Assembly: GCA_030041355.1 (NCBI GenBank)
Contig: JASHNZ010000058.1
Location: forward strand, 124,001-188,000
Reading direction: 5' to 3'
Length of the DNA: 64,000 nt
Origin: Nitrososphaerales archaeon
Lineage (GTDB): Archaea; Thermoproteota; Nitrososphaeria; Nitrososphaerales; CADDZS01
Shown here piece after piece: positions 8,034-15,316 of the stretch. Below the pieces are notes generated by a model. It did not search any database. It was not told the DNA's origin and was given only the letters and a program-made list of their open reading frames with translations. Positions within the stretch are counted from its first letter, which is position 1. Each line of letters opens with the position of its first letter. A program made the position numbers and the translations under genes.

Positions 8034-10673
8034 ATGCAAGCGCAGCAAACTCTGGACAGTCTCAACGTATTCGTTGAGGAGAAGAAAGAGACTATTGCTG
8101 AGAGCCCGAAATCGAAGCGACTTTCACCAAATTCAAAGGACTTGCTCAGGGTGAAACTGGAGGACTTGACGAAGCCAATAACAGAATTGGACTCATCTCT
8201 GCTCGTCTCTGCGACCTATGATGGCGAAAAAAGAGTCGCTGTGCTGAAGTTTTACGAGCCTTCAAAGAATCAGGTATTCCTGTGGCAAGACAACACGAGA
8301 CACAAGCCATATGCTTTCTCAAAAGAAATCCCGGATTCTCTATGGAAAGTGCTTGGAAAGAGAAACGATATAATAGAGATAAAAACCGTCGAGAAATACG
8401 ATCCGCTATCTGACAGCAACACAAGGCTAAGCCAGATAGTCGTAACGGACCCCCTCGCGATAGGCGGCGGGCAAAACAGCATTCGAGACAAAATCACTGC
8501 TTGGGAAGCCGACATCAAGTATTATGAGAATTACATCTATGATAAGGGGTTGCTCGTAGGAACCTTTTACAAAATCAAAAACGGAATTGTAGAGCCCGTT
8601 CCCTTTGATACTCCTCCTGAAGTCCAATCGGCATTGCAACGAACACTTGCCGCATCCAAGCCGGAAATGCAAAAAGCCATCGCGGACTGGGCGAGGCTTC
8701 TCAATCAACCTCTTCCGTACCTCAAACGGGCGGCTTTAGATATTGAGGTTCTATCTCCTGAAAATCGCATTCCGAACCCAGAAGAAGCCATCTATCCAGT
8801 CGTCGCCGCCTCTCTTGTGTCGAAGAATCTCAAACGCGTCTATCTATTAAGACGCAACGAAATGGAATTAGGGCGCAACCAACTGCCAGAGGAAACCGAG
8901 ATCATATTCTATGACACTGAAAGAGACTTGATTATAGATCTCTTTACTGACATGCTAGATTATCCCTTTATTGCCACTTTCAATGGCGATGATTTCGATC
9001 TAGACTATCTCTACCATAGAGCGCAAGCGCCTCTGATAGGTCTGACAAAGAACGAGATCCCCATCCAACTGGGGAATAATTTTGCAGCTCTCAAACATGG
9101 AGTGCACATAGATTTGTACAAGACGTTCAACAACAAATCGCTTCAGATCTATGCTTTCTCAAACAAGTATTCAGACAAGACGCTGAACGGGGTTGCTGAA
9201 GGCCTCTTAGGAAAATCAAAGATCGAATTTGACGGCCTAATCGGGGACCTTCCAATCTACGAACTTGCACGCTATAATCTCTGGGACACTGAGCTGACGT
9301 ACGAGCTGGTTTCCGTTTACAATGACGTTTTGATGAAACTGCTCGTGGTAATCGCGCGAGTGGGCAAGATGCCATTGGACGATCTCTCTCGATTGGGCGT
9401 CTCTAATTGGATCCGAAGCATGTTCTATTATGAGCACAGAAGACAAAATGCGCTGATTCCTAGGTCCGAGGAATTGGAGCGCAAAGGTGGAGCCAAGTCT
9501 GAGGCGATAATCAAAGGTAAAAAGTACAAGGGAGGGTTGGTCATAGACCCGGTTACCGGCATTCACTTCAATGTGTCCGTGCTGGACTTTGCATCGCTGT
9601 ACCCAAGCATAATCAAGGTGTACAACATCTCTTACGAGACCGTAAACTGCGTGCACCCCGAATGCAGAAAGAACGTGATACCAGAGGTGGGATCCTGGTA
9701 TTGTACTCGGAGGAGAGGAATAGAATCTCTTGTCGTGGGTTCGCTCAGAGACCTGCGAGTCGATTATTACAAGCAACTGACCAAGAGCAAGACGCTGTCG
9801 CTGGAAGACAAGGAGCTCTACAAGGTAGTAAGTCAAGGTTTGAAGGTTTTGCTCAATGCCAGTTATGGTGTCCTAGGATTCGAAAGTTTTCCGCTATACT
9901 GTCTCCCCGCTGCTGAAGCCGTTGCAACTTTAGGGCGTTACTCAATTACCAAGACGATTGAGAAATGCAGAGAGCTAGGGATCGGAGTGGTTTATTCTGA
10001 TACTGATTCGATCTTTCTGGAGGCGCCATCCCAGAGTCAGATATCCGAGGTGATTGCATGGACTCAGAGAGAATTGGCGATCGATCTTGACGTGGACAAA
10101 GTCTACCGCTACGTCGCCATGAGCGAGAGGAAGAAGAACTACTTTGGAGTACTTGCTGATGGAACTGTGGATCTCAAAGGGCTTACAGGCAAAAAGAGCC
10201 AGACTCCACAATTCATCAAAGACTCCTTTTACAAGGCTCTGGAAATCCTGGCTAAAGTCAAGACAAAGGATGATTTTGAAAGCGCGAGGGAGGAAATCAA
10301 AGCTCTTCTCAAGACCGATTATACACGTCTCAAGGAAAGGCAGATCCCTATGGATCAACTTGCGTTCAACGTAATGATCGGAAAAGAAATCTCCCGATAC
10401 AAGGATTCGATTCCTCAGCACGTCAGGGCTGCGCAGCTTCTTCAAAAGAATGGAGCAGAAATCAAAGCCGGAGATATCATTTCTTTTGTAAAGACCACTT
10501 CAGGCGAAGGTGCGAAACCTGCCAAACTTGCCAAGCCGTTGGAGATAGATGTGGACAAATATTTGGAATACATGAAAAGCACCTTCGACCAGATCCTGGG
10601 CTCGCTGGGTTATGACTTTGAAGAGATTCTTGGCGCGACGAAGCTCGAGGAATTCTTCTGGTCTGCGTCCTAA
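8034..10673 (+). CDS. polB: Family B DNA polymerase
   Basis: Replicative or repair DNA polymerase with 3'-5' proofreading. All signatures are intact: ExoI (LDIEVL, about residue 235), ExoII (FNGDDFDLDYL, about 316), ExoIII (YNLWDTEL, about 413), polymerase motif A (DFASLYPSI, about 518), motif B (LKVLLNASYG, about 602) and motif C (YSDTDS, about 653). About 880 residues is usual for single-subunit archaeal PolB. The frame stays open upstream to a TTG at 7956, but the TATA box at 8002-8009 favours the ATG at 8034. No PCNA or PolD gene is in the window; RfcL (18985) and FEN1 (41646) are encoded elsewhere. Confidence 0.96.
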   Translation: MQAQQTLDSLNVFVEEKKETIAESPKSKRLSPNSKDLLRVKLEDLTKPITELDSSLLVSATYDGEKRVAVLKFYEPSKNQVFLWQDNTRHKPYAFSKEIPDSLWKVLGKRNDIIEIKTVEKYDPLSDSNTRLSQIVVTDPLAIGGGQNSIRDKITAWEADIKYYENYIYDKGLLVGTFYKIKNGIVEPVPFDTPPEVQSALQRTLAASKPEMQKAIADWARLLNQPLPYLKRAALDIEVLSPENRIPNPEEAIYPVVAASLVSKNLKRVYLLRRNEMELGRNQLPEETEIIFYDTERDLIIDLFTDMLDYPFIATFNGDDFDLDYLYHRAQAPLIGLTKNEIPIQLGNNFAALKHGVHIDLYKTFNNKSLQIYAFSNKYSDKTLNGVAEGLLGKSKIEFDGLIGDLPIYELARYNLWDTELTYELVSVYNDVLMKLLVVIARVGKMPLDDLSRLGVSNWIRSMFYYEHRRQNALIPRSEELERKGGAKSEAIIKGKKYKGGLVIDPVTGIHFNVSVLDFASLYPSIIKVYNISYETVNCVHPECRKNVIPEVGSWYCTRRRGIESLVVGSLRDLRVDYYKQLTKSKTLSLEDKELYKVVSQGLKVLLNASYGVLGFESFPLYCLPAAEAVATLGRYSITKTIEKCRELGIGVVYSDTDSIFLEAPSQSQISEVIAWTQRELAIDLDVDKVYRYVAMSERKKNYFGVLADGTVDLKGLTGKKSQTPQFIKDSFYKALEILAKVKTKDDFESAREEIKALLKTDYTRLKERQIPMDQLAFNVMIGKEISRYKDSIPQHVRAAQLLQKNGAEIKAGDIISFVKTTSGEGAKPAKLAKPLEIDVDKYLEYMKSTFDQILGSLGYDFEEILGATKLEEFFWSAS

Positions 10674-10997
10674 GGGTTGCTATTTTTGCTAAAGTAGGGC
10701 AGGCCTTCGATTTTTGGACAACTTCATTTGCATCTCCATTATTTGAAATCAAGAATAAATTCATAAAGTCTCAAGCTTTGAAAAAGTGAGTCTTTCAAGC
10801 AAACATATGAGGGCTCAGAACTCAAGATCCTTTTCACTGCAACAAGGAGCTGCTCTACGGGCTATGCTCTTCATGGCCCTCGAGACAATTCCCAAGGGCG
10901 CAACATACTTATATCATGTTTCACTCACAAAAATGATCTAATCTTACCCGATAGCTCGATTTTTGAGTGGTAGCGATCAGACGGATAGTGCAGCGGA
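10674..10997. other. Intergenic region, 324 bases
   Basis: Begins with a short T-run (ATTTTTGCT, 10682-10690) that may end polB transcription. ACTTATATC at 10907-10915 is the only clear TATA candidate and would give the downstream gene a leader of about 60 bases. No tRNA-like fold or conserved coding frame is seen. Confidence 0.4.
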
Positions 10998-11483
10998 TTG
11001 GTCTATATTGACACAACTTGTGAGCTCGAAAACTTTCGTCGATTCCTGATCCAAAGTACCTGCATGTCGTTCATCCCTGAAAGCTATCTACGAGACGAGG
11101 AAGTATTTCCCGAGAAGGAGGGCGAAACAGGCTCAATTTACATTGAGGCGGCTGACAAGGTGACTCTCAAGACAATCCGGGATATTAGTTTCGTGAATGC
11201 TAGGGATATTTTGGGGATCATTTACGTGAGCAAAAGCGGGAATACTAGACTCAAATGGAGAGAGAGCCGCGGAGACGTGGGCAAAGTCTCAGGAGAAGCC
11301 TCGACAAACAGTCTGGTCAATCTTTTTTCTGCGAGAGTACTTAGCCGAGAATACACAGATCGACTCTTAGCCAAGGATGAGTCCTCGAGTGAAGGGTCAG
11401 AAGAATTGTCCGATCAAACCGAAAGGAAGGAGACCGTTGTGGGAGGTCTCGAAGGTTCCCTGAATGTAGAGGGCGATGTGTGA
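10998..11483 (+). CDS. Uncharacterised protein, 161 aa
   Basis: Not recognised. The listed TTG start gives 161 residues; an ATG at 11064 (MSFIPESYLRDEE) is an alternative and may be the better start because the first 22 residues look unlike the rest. The core (about residues 45-125) alternates hydrophobic and charged residues as in a mixed alpha/beta domain, followed by a Ser/Glu-rich tail without predicted structure. It overlaps the next gene by 8 bases (ATGTGTGA), so the two are translationally coupled and probably act together. Confidence 0.6.
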   Translation: MVYIDTTCELENFRRFLIQSTCMSFIPESYLRDEEVFPEKEGETGSIYIEAADKVTLKTIRDISFVNARDILGIIYVSKSGNTRLKWRESRGDVGKVSGEASTNSLVNLFSARVLSREYTDRLLAKDESSSEGSEELSDQTERKETVVGGLEGSLNVEGDV

Positions 11484-11877
11484 ATTGAGTATACAAAATC
11501 CAACAAATCAACCAATAGGACCGGCTAACAGCGTCAAAGTTAGAGTGTTTCGAATTTCAAGCGTTACGGATCCAGACACGGGGAAACCAGGGAAGAGCAT
11601 AGAGCTCGTCCAGGTGAAGCAGAGACAGCAGCCCTTCTTCAGTGGCGGCTTTGGCACAGGAGGATCAGAATCAGACTTGGTGCGGAATATCATATCTCAA
11701 TTTCAATCGATGGGGTTGCCCATTGGGCCCAATCCTGCCGGGAGTCCTAAGCTGAATCTCTTTCTGTCGGAGAGCGAATACGATCTTCTCGGTGTGAGAT
11801 TTGAAGTCAACGAGGTTTACGATATGATCTTAAAGGACGGAGCAATCAGGTTCTCCAAACCTTCTGAAGGCGTCTAA
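11476..11877 (+). CDS. Uncharacterised small beta-rich protein, 133 aa
   Basis: Coupled to the preceding gene by an 8-base overlap. The protein starts with a strand-rich segment (VKVRVFRISSVTDPDTGKPG), has a Gly/Phe-rich linker (FFSGGFGTGG), then a segment resembling a small ligand- or partner-binding domain (LNLFLSESEYDLLGVRFEVN) and ends with VYDMILKDGAIRFSK. From memory this C-terminal pattern is reminiscent of arcadin-1-like accessory proteins of archaeal actin systems, but no actin gene is present here and the resemblance is untested. Family left open. Confidence 0.6.
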   Translation: MCELSIQNPTNQPIGPANSVKVRVFRISSVTDPDTGKPGKSIELVQVKQRQQPFFSGGFGTGGSESDLVRNIISQFQSMGLPIGPNPAGSPKLNLFLSESEYDLLGVRFEVNEVYDMILKDGAIRFSKPSEGV

Positions 11878-12009
11878 GCCCTAACTGTAGTTCAACGCCT
11901 GTCTTGGGATGTCAAGCTCTCTTGGTTCATCAGCCTTGTGGTGTCATGAGCCGGGAGCTAGACTCAAAGAACATAGAGTTTCGAATATTTGACAAGTGTT
12001 GAATAGCTT

Positions 12010-12117
12010 GCGAGGTTAGTCTAGCCTGGTCAGGACAGGGGCTTCCCAAGTATAGTCAACGTCGAAATAAATGTTCAGAAAGAGCCTCTAACGCGGGTCC
12101 GAATCCCGCACCTCGCA
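12010..12117 (+). tRNA. tRNA-Gly(CCC) with a 34-nt intron after position 37
   Basis: Acceptor strands GCGAGGT (12010-12016) and ACCTCGC (12110-12116) pair fully, with A as discriminator. The D stem GTCT/GGAC and T arm GCGGG-TCCGAAT-CCCGC are regular. The anticodon stem GGGGC (12038-12042) pairs with GCCTC (12084-12088) only if 12049-12082 is removed, giving a seven-base loop with anticodon CCC at 12045-12047. The intron sits at the canonical 37/38 site, and its borders can form a relaxed bulge-helix-bulge (three of four central pairs). The T loop has C instead of U at its second position. Confidence 0.88.
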
Positions 12118-12284
12118 TTTGTCACTGCGCTCTAAATGGCTCTAGAATTCACTCAGTACCGTTAGAGAACAAGTGGTCAGAACTGCTCAAAGAAGCATTG
12201 AAGCGGAAACTGTCTGGCACAGGCTCAACTACTGACTGACTGCATAGCTCAGGATATTTTCCTAACGCAACAAATAGAACTGAA

Positions 12285-12326
12285 TAGAAGGAAAGAAAAA
12301 GAAAAGGAGACCTGGGAGTTCCCAGG
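12285..12326 (-). terminator. Hairpin plus T-rich tail downstream of the zinc-ribbon membrane protein gene
   Basis: CCTGGG-AGTT-CCCAGG at 12311-12326 is a perfect 6-bp stem-loop. On the minus strand it is followed by a pyrimidine stretch with several T runs (complement of 12285-12310), as expected for termination 37 bases after the stop of the minus-strand gene ending at 12363. Confidence 0.5.
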
Positions 12327-12362
12327 ATAGTTGGAGCGTGTTTTTTCCTTGGATGCGGATCT

Positions 12363-12878
12363 TTAGAAGCGTCGTAAAGACGATCTCACTGACGGCGTCA
12401 TGAGCATGCCAAGGCAGACAATGCCTAGCAGAAACCCAATGAGGTTTGGAGCGAGGATCGTGATAGCGCTGAGGATTCCTGAACCGAGTCCGAGTTTCCA
12501 GGCCCAGCTGGTTCTTTTGAAATAGCCGAAAGTTGCCGCCAAGGCAATCACACCGGCAATTTCCAAGATATACGACATGTAGGGGGAGATGGAGGGAACT
12601 ATTGAGGGGAGCTGATTCAGCTGACTCAATGTGGGGTTGAGATTCATTTTCCCCACGTATAGGAAGGACTCTATCCCTGCTACCAATGAGAGCGCAGCGA
12701 GAATGGGGACCGAAAGCGACTTCGACCCATGGGTATTTTTTGGATACACTATTTGTTGGGTGGAGGTGTATCCTGATCTTCGCTGGCCTTGCGATTGATT
12801 TGAGACCATGGCTCCGCAATGAGCACATCTAGTTTCCGATGCGTCTAGAGGGTTTCCACAGTTTGTGCAATTTGCCAT
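12363..12878 (-). CDS. Zinc-ribbon membrane protein, 171 aa
   Basis: An N-terminal zinc ribbon (CTNCGNPLDASETRCAHC, residues 4-21) is joined by a polar linker to a hydrophobic C-terminal part with about four membrane segments (from about residue 53). This double zinc-ribbon plus membrane layout is common in archaeal proteins of unknown function. It stands alone, facing the aldolase gene, and is followed by a hairpin terminator. Function unknown. Confidence 0.75.
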   Translation of the reverse strand: MANCTNCGNPLDASETRCAHCGAMVSNQSQGQRRSGYTSTQQIVYPKNTHGSKSLSVPILAALSLVAGIESFLYVGKMNLNPTLSQLNQLPSIVPSISPYMSYILEIAGVIALAATFGYFKRTSWAWKLGLGSGILSAITILAPNLIGFLLGIVCLGMLMTPSVRSSLRRF

Positions 12879-13091
12879 TTTTCTTTTTCTTCCATCCGTG
12901 AGATCAGGCTTGCAAATTCATATGATAAGAAGATACTTAATCCTTGGACAGAAAATCAAAGTGACAGAAAGCTATTCTCCGTATCGGACACCGAAAGATA
13001 TCGGCTTGAAGAGCCTCTAGAGAGTATTTCCTCTTCAAGTGTTCAAGTATTCTTTTAATCACGAATTTCAGAAAAATTGGCCGAGCGCACC

Positions 13092-13841
13092 ATGAAAAAT
13101 AAGCTAAGGGAAAAGCTCTTCGCTGGTGAGACCTGCTTTGGAACTTTTCTGACAATTGGCAATCCAGATGTTCCAGAAATTTTGAAAACTCTCGGTTTTG
13201 ACTGGTTCATGTTTGACACCGAGCACTCTTATTTTACTACAAACGATGTGAAGGTGATGATCCAAGCGCTCTCAGGGAGCCAAATTTCGCCTATGATCAG
13301 GATCGGGCAAATTGATCAGTACTTGGTTAAAAGAGCTCTAGACATCGGAGCTGAGGGAATACTTGCTCCTTTGGTAAATTCTGCTGAAGAGGCCGTAAGA
13401 TTGGTAAAGTTCGCGATGTATCCGCCAGAAGGAGTACGAGGAGCAGGTCCCGGCCGAGCAACAAATTATGGAATGAGCTTAAAGGACTACTTTAGCACAG
13501 CAAACGACGAGTTGCTCCTGGCGGTGCAAATTGAAACAAAAGACGCGCTTTCAAACGCAAATGATATTCTGTCGACCAAACGGATCGATGTGGGTTTTGT
13601 AGGGCCGACGGATTTGACTATCTCCTTAGGACTGGGTACGGATCGCACTAATCCAAAGGTTATTGAAGCTATGCAGAAAGTCGTGAAGGCTTGCACTGAT
13701 AGCGGAAAGATCCCCGGTACTTTAGCGGCAAATGTTGATGAAGCAAGAAAATTTCAAGAACTAGGTTTCAAATTTCTGTCACTAGCCTCAGATTCAAGAT
13801 ATCTTGTGGCCGGCGCAAAAGAGTTTCTATCTGGAAAATAA
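13092..13841 (+). CDS. HpcH/HpaI-family aldolase
   Basis: Class II (metal-dependent) aldolase or citrate-lyase-like enzyme that cleaves or forms 2-keto-3-deoxy acids. Family landmarks are FDTEHSYF, the arginine-bearing PMIRIGQ, the Gly-rich GAEGILAPLVNSAEEA, MYPPEGVRGAGPGRA, the metal-binding glutamate in VQIETKDAL, and VGFVGPTDLTISLG. The ATG at 13092 (MKNKLREKLFAGE) matches the usual family N-terminus; a TTG at 13077 is the alternative. The substrate cannot be told from sequence and the neighbours give no clue. Confidence 0.87.
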   Translation: MKNKLREKLFAGETCFGTFLTIGNPDVPEILKTLGFDWFMFDTEHSYFTTNDVKVMIQALSGSQISPMIRIGQIDQYLVKRALDIGAEGILAPLVNSAEEAVRLVKFAMYPPEGVRGAGPGRATNYGMSLKDYFSTANDELLLAVQIETKDALSNANDILSTKRIDVGFVGPTDLTISLGLGTDRTNPKVIEAMQKVVKACTDSGKIPGTLAANVDEARKFQELGFKFLSLASDSRYLVAGAKEFLSGK

Positions 13842-14132
13842 ATTCCGCAGAGTTGGAATCTAACAAGATAGCGCACAAGGTTATGCGGACCCGGTGGGAA
13901 TCGCCCCGAGAACCAGTCCGAAAAAATGGATACTGCTCACATGCGTAGTCTAGTTAGGGACGGCCTGACACAAAAGTCGAAAGTTTCAGGCGAGATAGGG
14001 GTGAAGGAAACTCCACGCTAAGAGACGCGCGTCCTACGTGTAAGACGTGCAAGTTGGAGAAGTTAGGATTCTACGCGTGTGGTTCGTATTCTCGGGGTCA
14101 ACTATTATAGCAACGGCCTCGGCGGTGATTCT
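13842..14132. other. Structured GC-rich intergenic region, 291 bases
   Basis: Holds several potential RNA stems: a 9-bp hairpin with one bulge around 13886-13919, GCCTGA/TCAGGC around 13963-13991, and GGGGT/ACTCC around 13998-14014. It looks more structured than ordinary spacer but does not fold as a standard tRNA. The 15-base element at 13885-13899 recurs at 15086-15100. ATTATA at about 14104-14109 is a TATA candidate for the following gene. Confidence 0.4.
13885..13899. repeat. Short direct repeat, left copy
   Basis: Fifteen bases (GCGGACCCGGTGGGA) match 14 of 15 positions of 15086-15100, the 3' end of the tRNA-Arg gene. Together the two copies bracket the GC-rich adenylyltransferase gene. 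Extending to 30 bases still leaves 22 matches, so this may be a decayed copy of the tRNA 3' end. Confidence 0.4.
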
Positions 14133-15017
14133 ATGGAGGCCCCGAGTTCTTATGAAGAGCTGCTGGCAAGGTTTCTCGAATGGGCAAGAAATGAAGACTC
14201 CGTCCGCGCGCTTTTGGTTCTGGGATCAAGAGCGCGAAAAGGCGAGTCGGCTGACCAATGGGCTGACTTGGACCTCCTCCTGATAGCCAAGAACCCGCAG
14301 CTGATCCTGTACGAAACCGAATGGCTGGACTCCATCTCGCCGTTTCTGCTGTCATTTGTAGAGCCGACAGCGGTAGCGGACCAATTGGAAAGGAGAGTCC
14401 TCTTCGAAGGCATGTACGACGTGGACCTTTCAGTTGTCTCGGTAGACATATTCGATCTTCTGGAGGGAAGACTTCCTCGGGAGAACCTCTTCAATGTATT
14501 TGGGCGTGGACATCGAGTGGTTCTGGACAAAGACGGCAGAGAAGAGAGGCTGTCCTCTGCTCTAGAGGGAATCGACATGATACCAGCGCGAGCCTCGCCC
14601 TCCAAAGAGGAGTATCTTGGTGTCGTGAACGATTTTCTTTACCATGTGGTCTGGACGGCAAAACACATCAGGAGGGGTGAACTATTCTGGGCCAAAAGGA
14701 GCCTAGACTGCCACTTGATGCTGATAGTGCTCCAGATGCTGGAGTGGCACGCGAGAGCCGTGCACGGACCAGAGTATGACACATGGTTCAGAGGGCGGTT
14801 TCTGGAGAAGTGGGCCGACTCGAAGGCGATTGCAGACCTGCGAGAGGCTTCCGCACGTTACGATGACGGTGAACTAAGGGGCGGATTATCTGCACTATTC
14901 AAGTTATTTCAGCGCGTGGCGACTGAAACCTGTGAGAAGTTGAGCCTTCCTTACCCGCAGAGCGAAAGCCAGACAATTGCGGATTGGTTGGAGGGCTGTC
15001 TGACCGTCCGGCTCTGA
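14133..15017 (+). CDS. Aminoglycoside 6-adenylyltransferase-like nucleotidyltransferase
   Basis: Resembles the ANT(6)/AadE group: the nucleotidyltransferase signature LVLGSRARKGESADQWADLD (Gly-Ser plus the Asp-x-Asp metal site in ADLDLLL), a third acidic residue in YDVDLSVV, and a helical C-terminal domain with WHARAVHG and the FLEKWAD region. Such enzymes transfer AMP to aminoglycosides, but distant archaeal homologs may act on other substrates. ATG 14133 is chosen because GGTGAT lies 5 bases before it; an upstream GTG at 14079 is possible. A hand count of 14221-14280 gives 60% G+C against 40% in 13201-13260, and the short flanking repeats also suggest acquisition from outside. Confidence 0.8.
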   Translation: MEAPSSYEELLARFLEWARNEDSVRALLVLGSRARKGESADQWADLDLLLIAKNPQLILYETEWLDSISPFLLSFVEPTAVADQLERRVLFEGMYDVDLSVVSVDIFDLLEGRLPRENLFNVFGRGHRVVLDKDGREERLSSALEGIDMIPARASPSKEEYLGVVNDFLYHVVWTAKHIRRGELFWAKRSLDCHLMLIVLQMLEWHARAVHGPEYDTWFRGRFLEKWADSKAIADLREASARYDDGELRGGLSALFKLFQRVATETCEKLSLPYPQSESQTIADWLEGCLTVRL

Positions 15018-15085
15018 TGGCCGTCCCGAATCTGATTCCAATTCCGCCCAGATGTGCGTGCTACCCAAGCGTACAAGTCGGTTTA

Positions 15086-15100
15086 GCGGGCCCGGTGGGA
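15086..15100. repeat. Short direct repeat, right copy (tRNA-Arg 3' end)
   Basis: GCGGGCCCGGTGGGA covers the discriminator, the acceptor 3' strand and the end of the T stem of the tRNA on the minus strand. It matches 13885-13899 at 14 of 15 positions. Confidence 0.4.
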
Positions 15101-15256
15101 TTTGAACCCACGACCCCCGGCTCCGAAGGCTTGCATGCGCGTCCTGAAAAGCGCGACTCGATGCCCTGATTTACGCTGATCAAGATCCATAGGCAAGATC
15201 ATGTGCACGCAGGGAAAGGCCAGACTTCTGAAAGCTCCATGCTAGGCTACGGGCCC
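15087..15256 (-). tRNA. tRNA-Arg(UCG) candidate with an intron of about 90 nt and an irregular D arm
   Basis: On the minus strand the acceptor GGGCCCG/CGGGCCC is fully paired with discriminator G, and the T arm GUGGG-UUCAAAU-CCCAC is perfect. CUGGC (complement of 15219-15223) pairs with GCCGG (15117-15121) once about 15126-15215 is removed, giving loop CUUCGGA with anticodon UCG. The junction is ambiguous by up to 5 bases because GCCUU occurs at both borders. The intron has a long internal stem, UGCGUGC with GCAUGCA. The D arm is about 5 bases longer than usual and lacks a good 3' strand for GCCU, so a second small intron or decay cannot be excluded. Confidence 0.6.
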
Positions 15257-15316
15257 TCACGCTGAATCATTTGCAAATGGTCTCACTCTAATAACTTATC
15301 CCACGTGTAGTCTTGC

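Noticed and set aside
9237-9836. 199-codon minus-strand frame inside polB
   Set aside because: Opposite-strand shadow of conserved polymerase motifs; no promoter or family support.
12262-12828. 188-codon minus-strand frame overlapping the zinc-ribbon membrane protein
   Set aside because: It is a shifted-frame shadow of the gene at 12363-12878, runs through its terminator and has no recognisable domain.
13879-14132. RNase P RNA on the plus strand
   Set aside because: AGGGGTGAA and CTAAGAG resemble two conserved regions, but no convincing GGAAAGUCC-like region and no ACAGAA...GGCUUA-like 3' region is found before the coding sequence begins.
15087-15256. tRNA-Glu(UUC), tRNA-Ser or tRNA-Leu reading of the same locus
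   Set aside because: CUGGC-CUUUCC could give a UUC anticodon, and class II folds were tried. The loop CUUCGGA with stem CUGGC/GCCGG and the GGGCCCG acceptor fit archaeal tRNA-Arg better.
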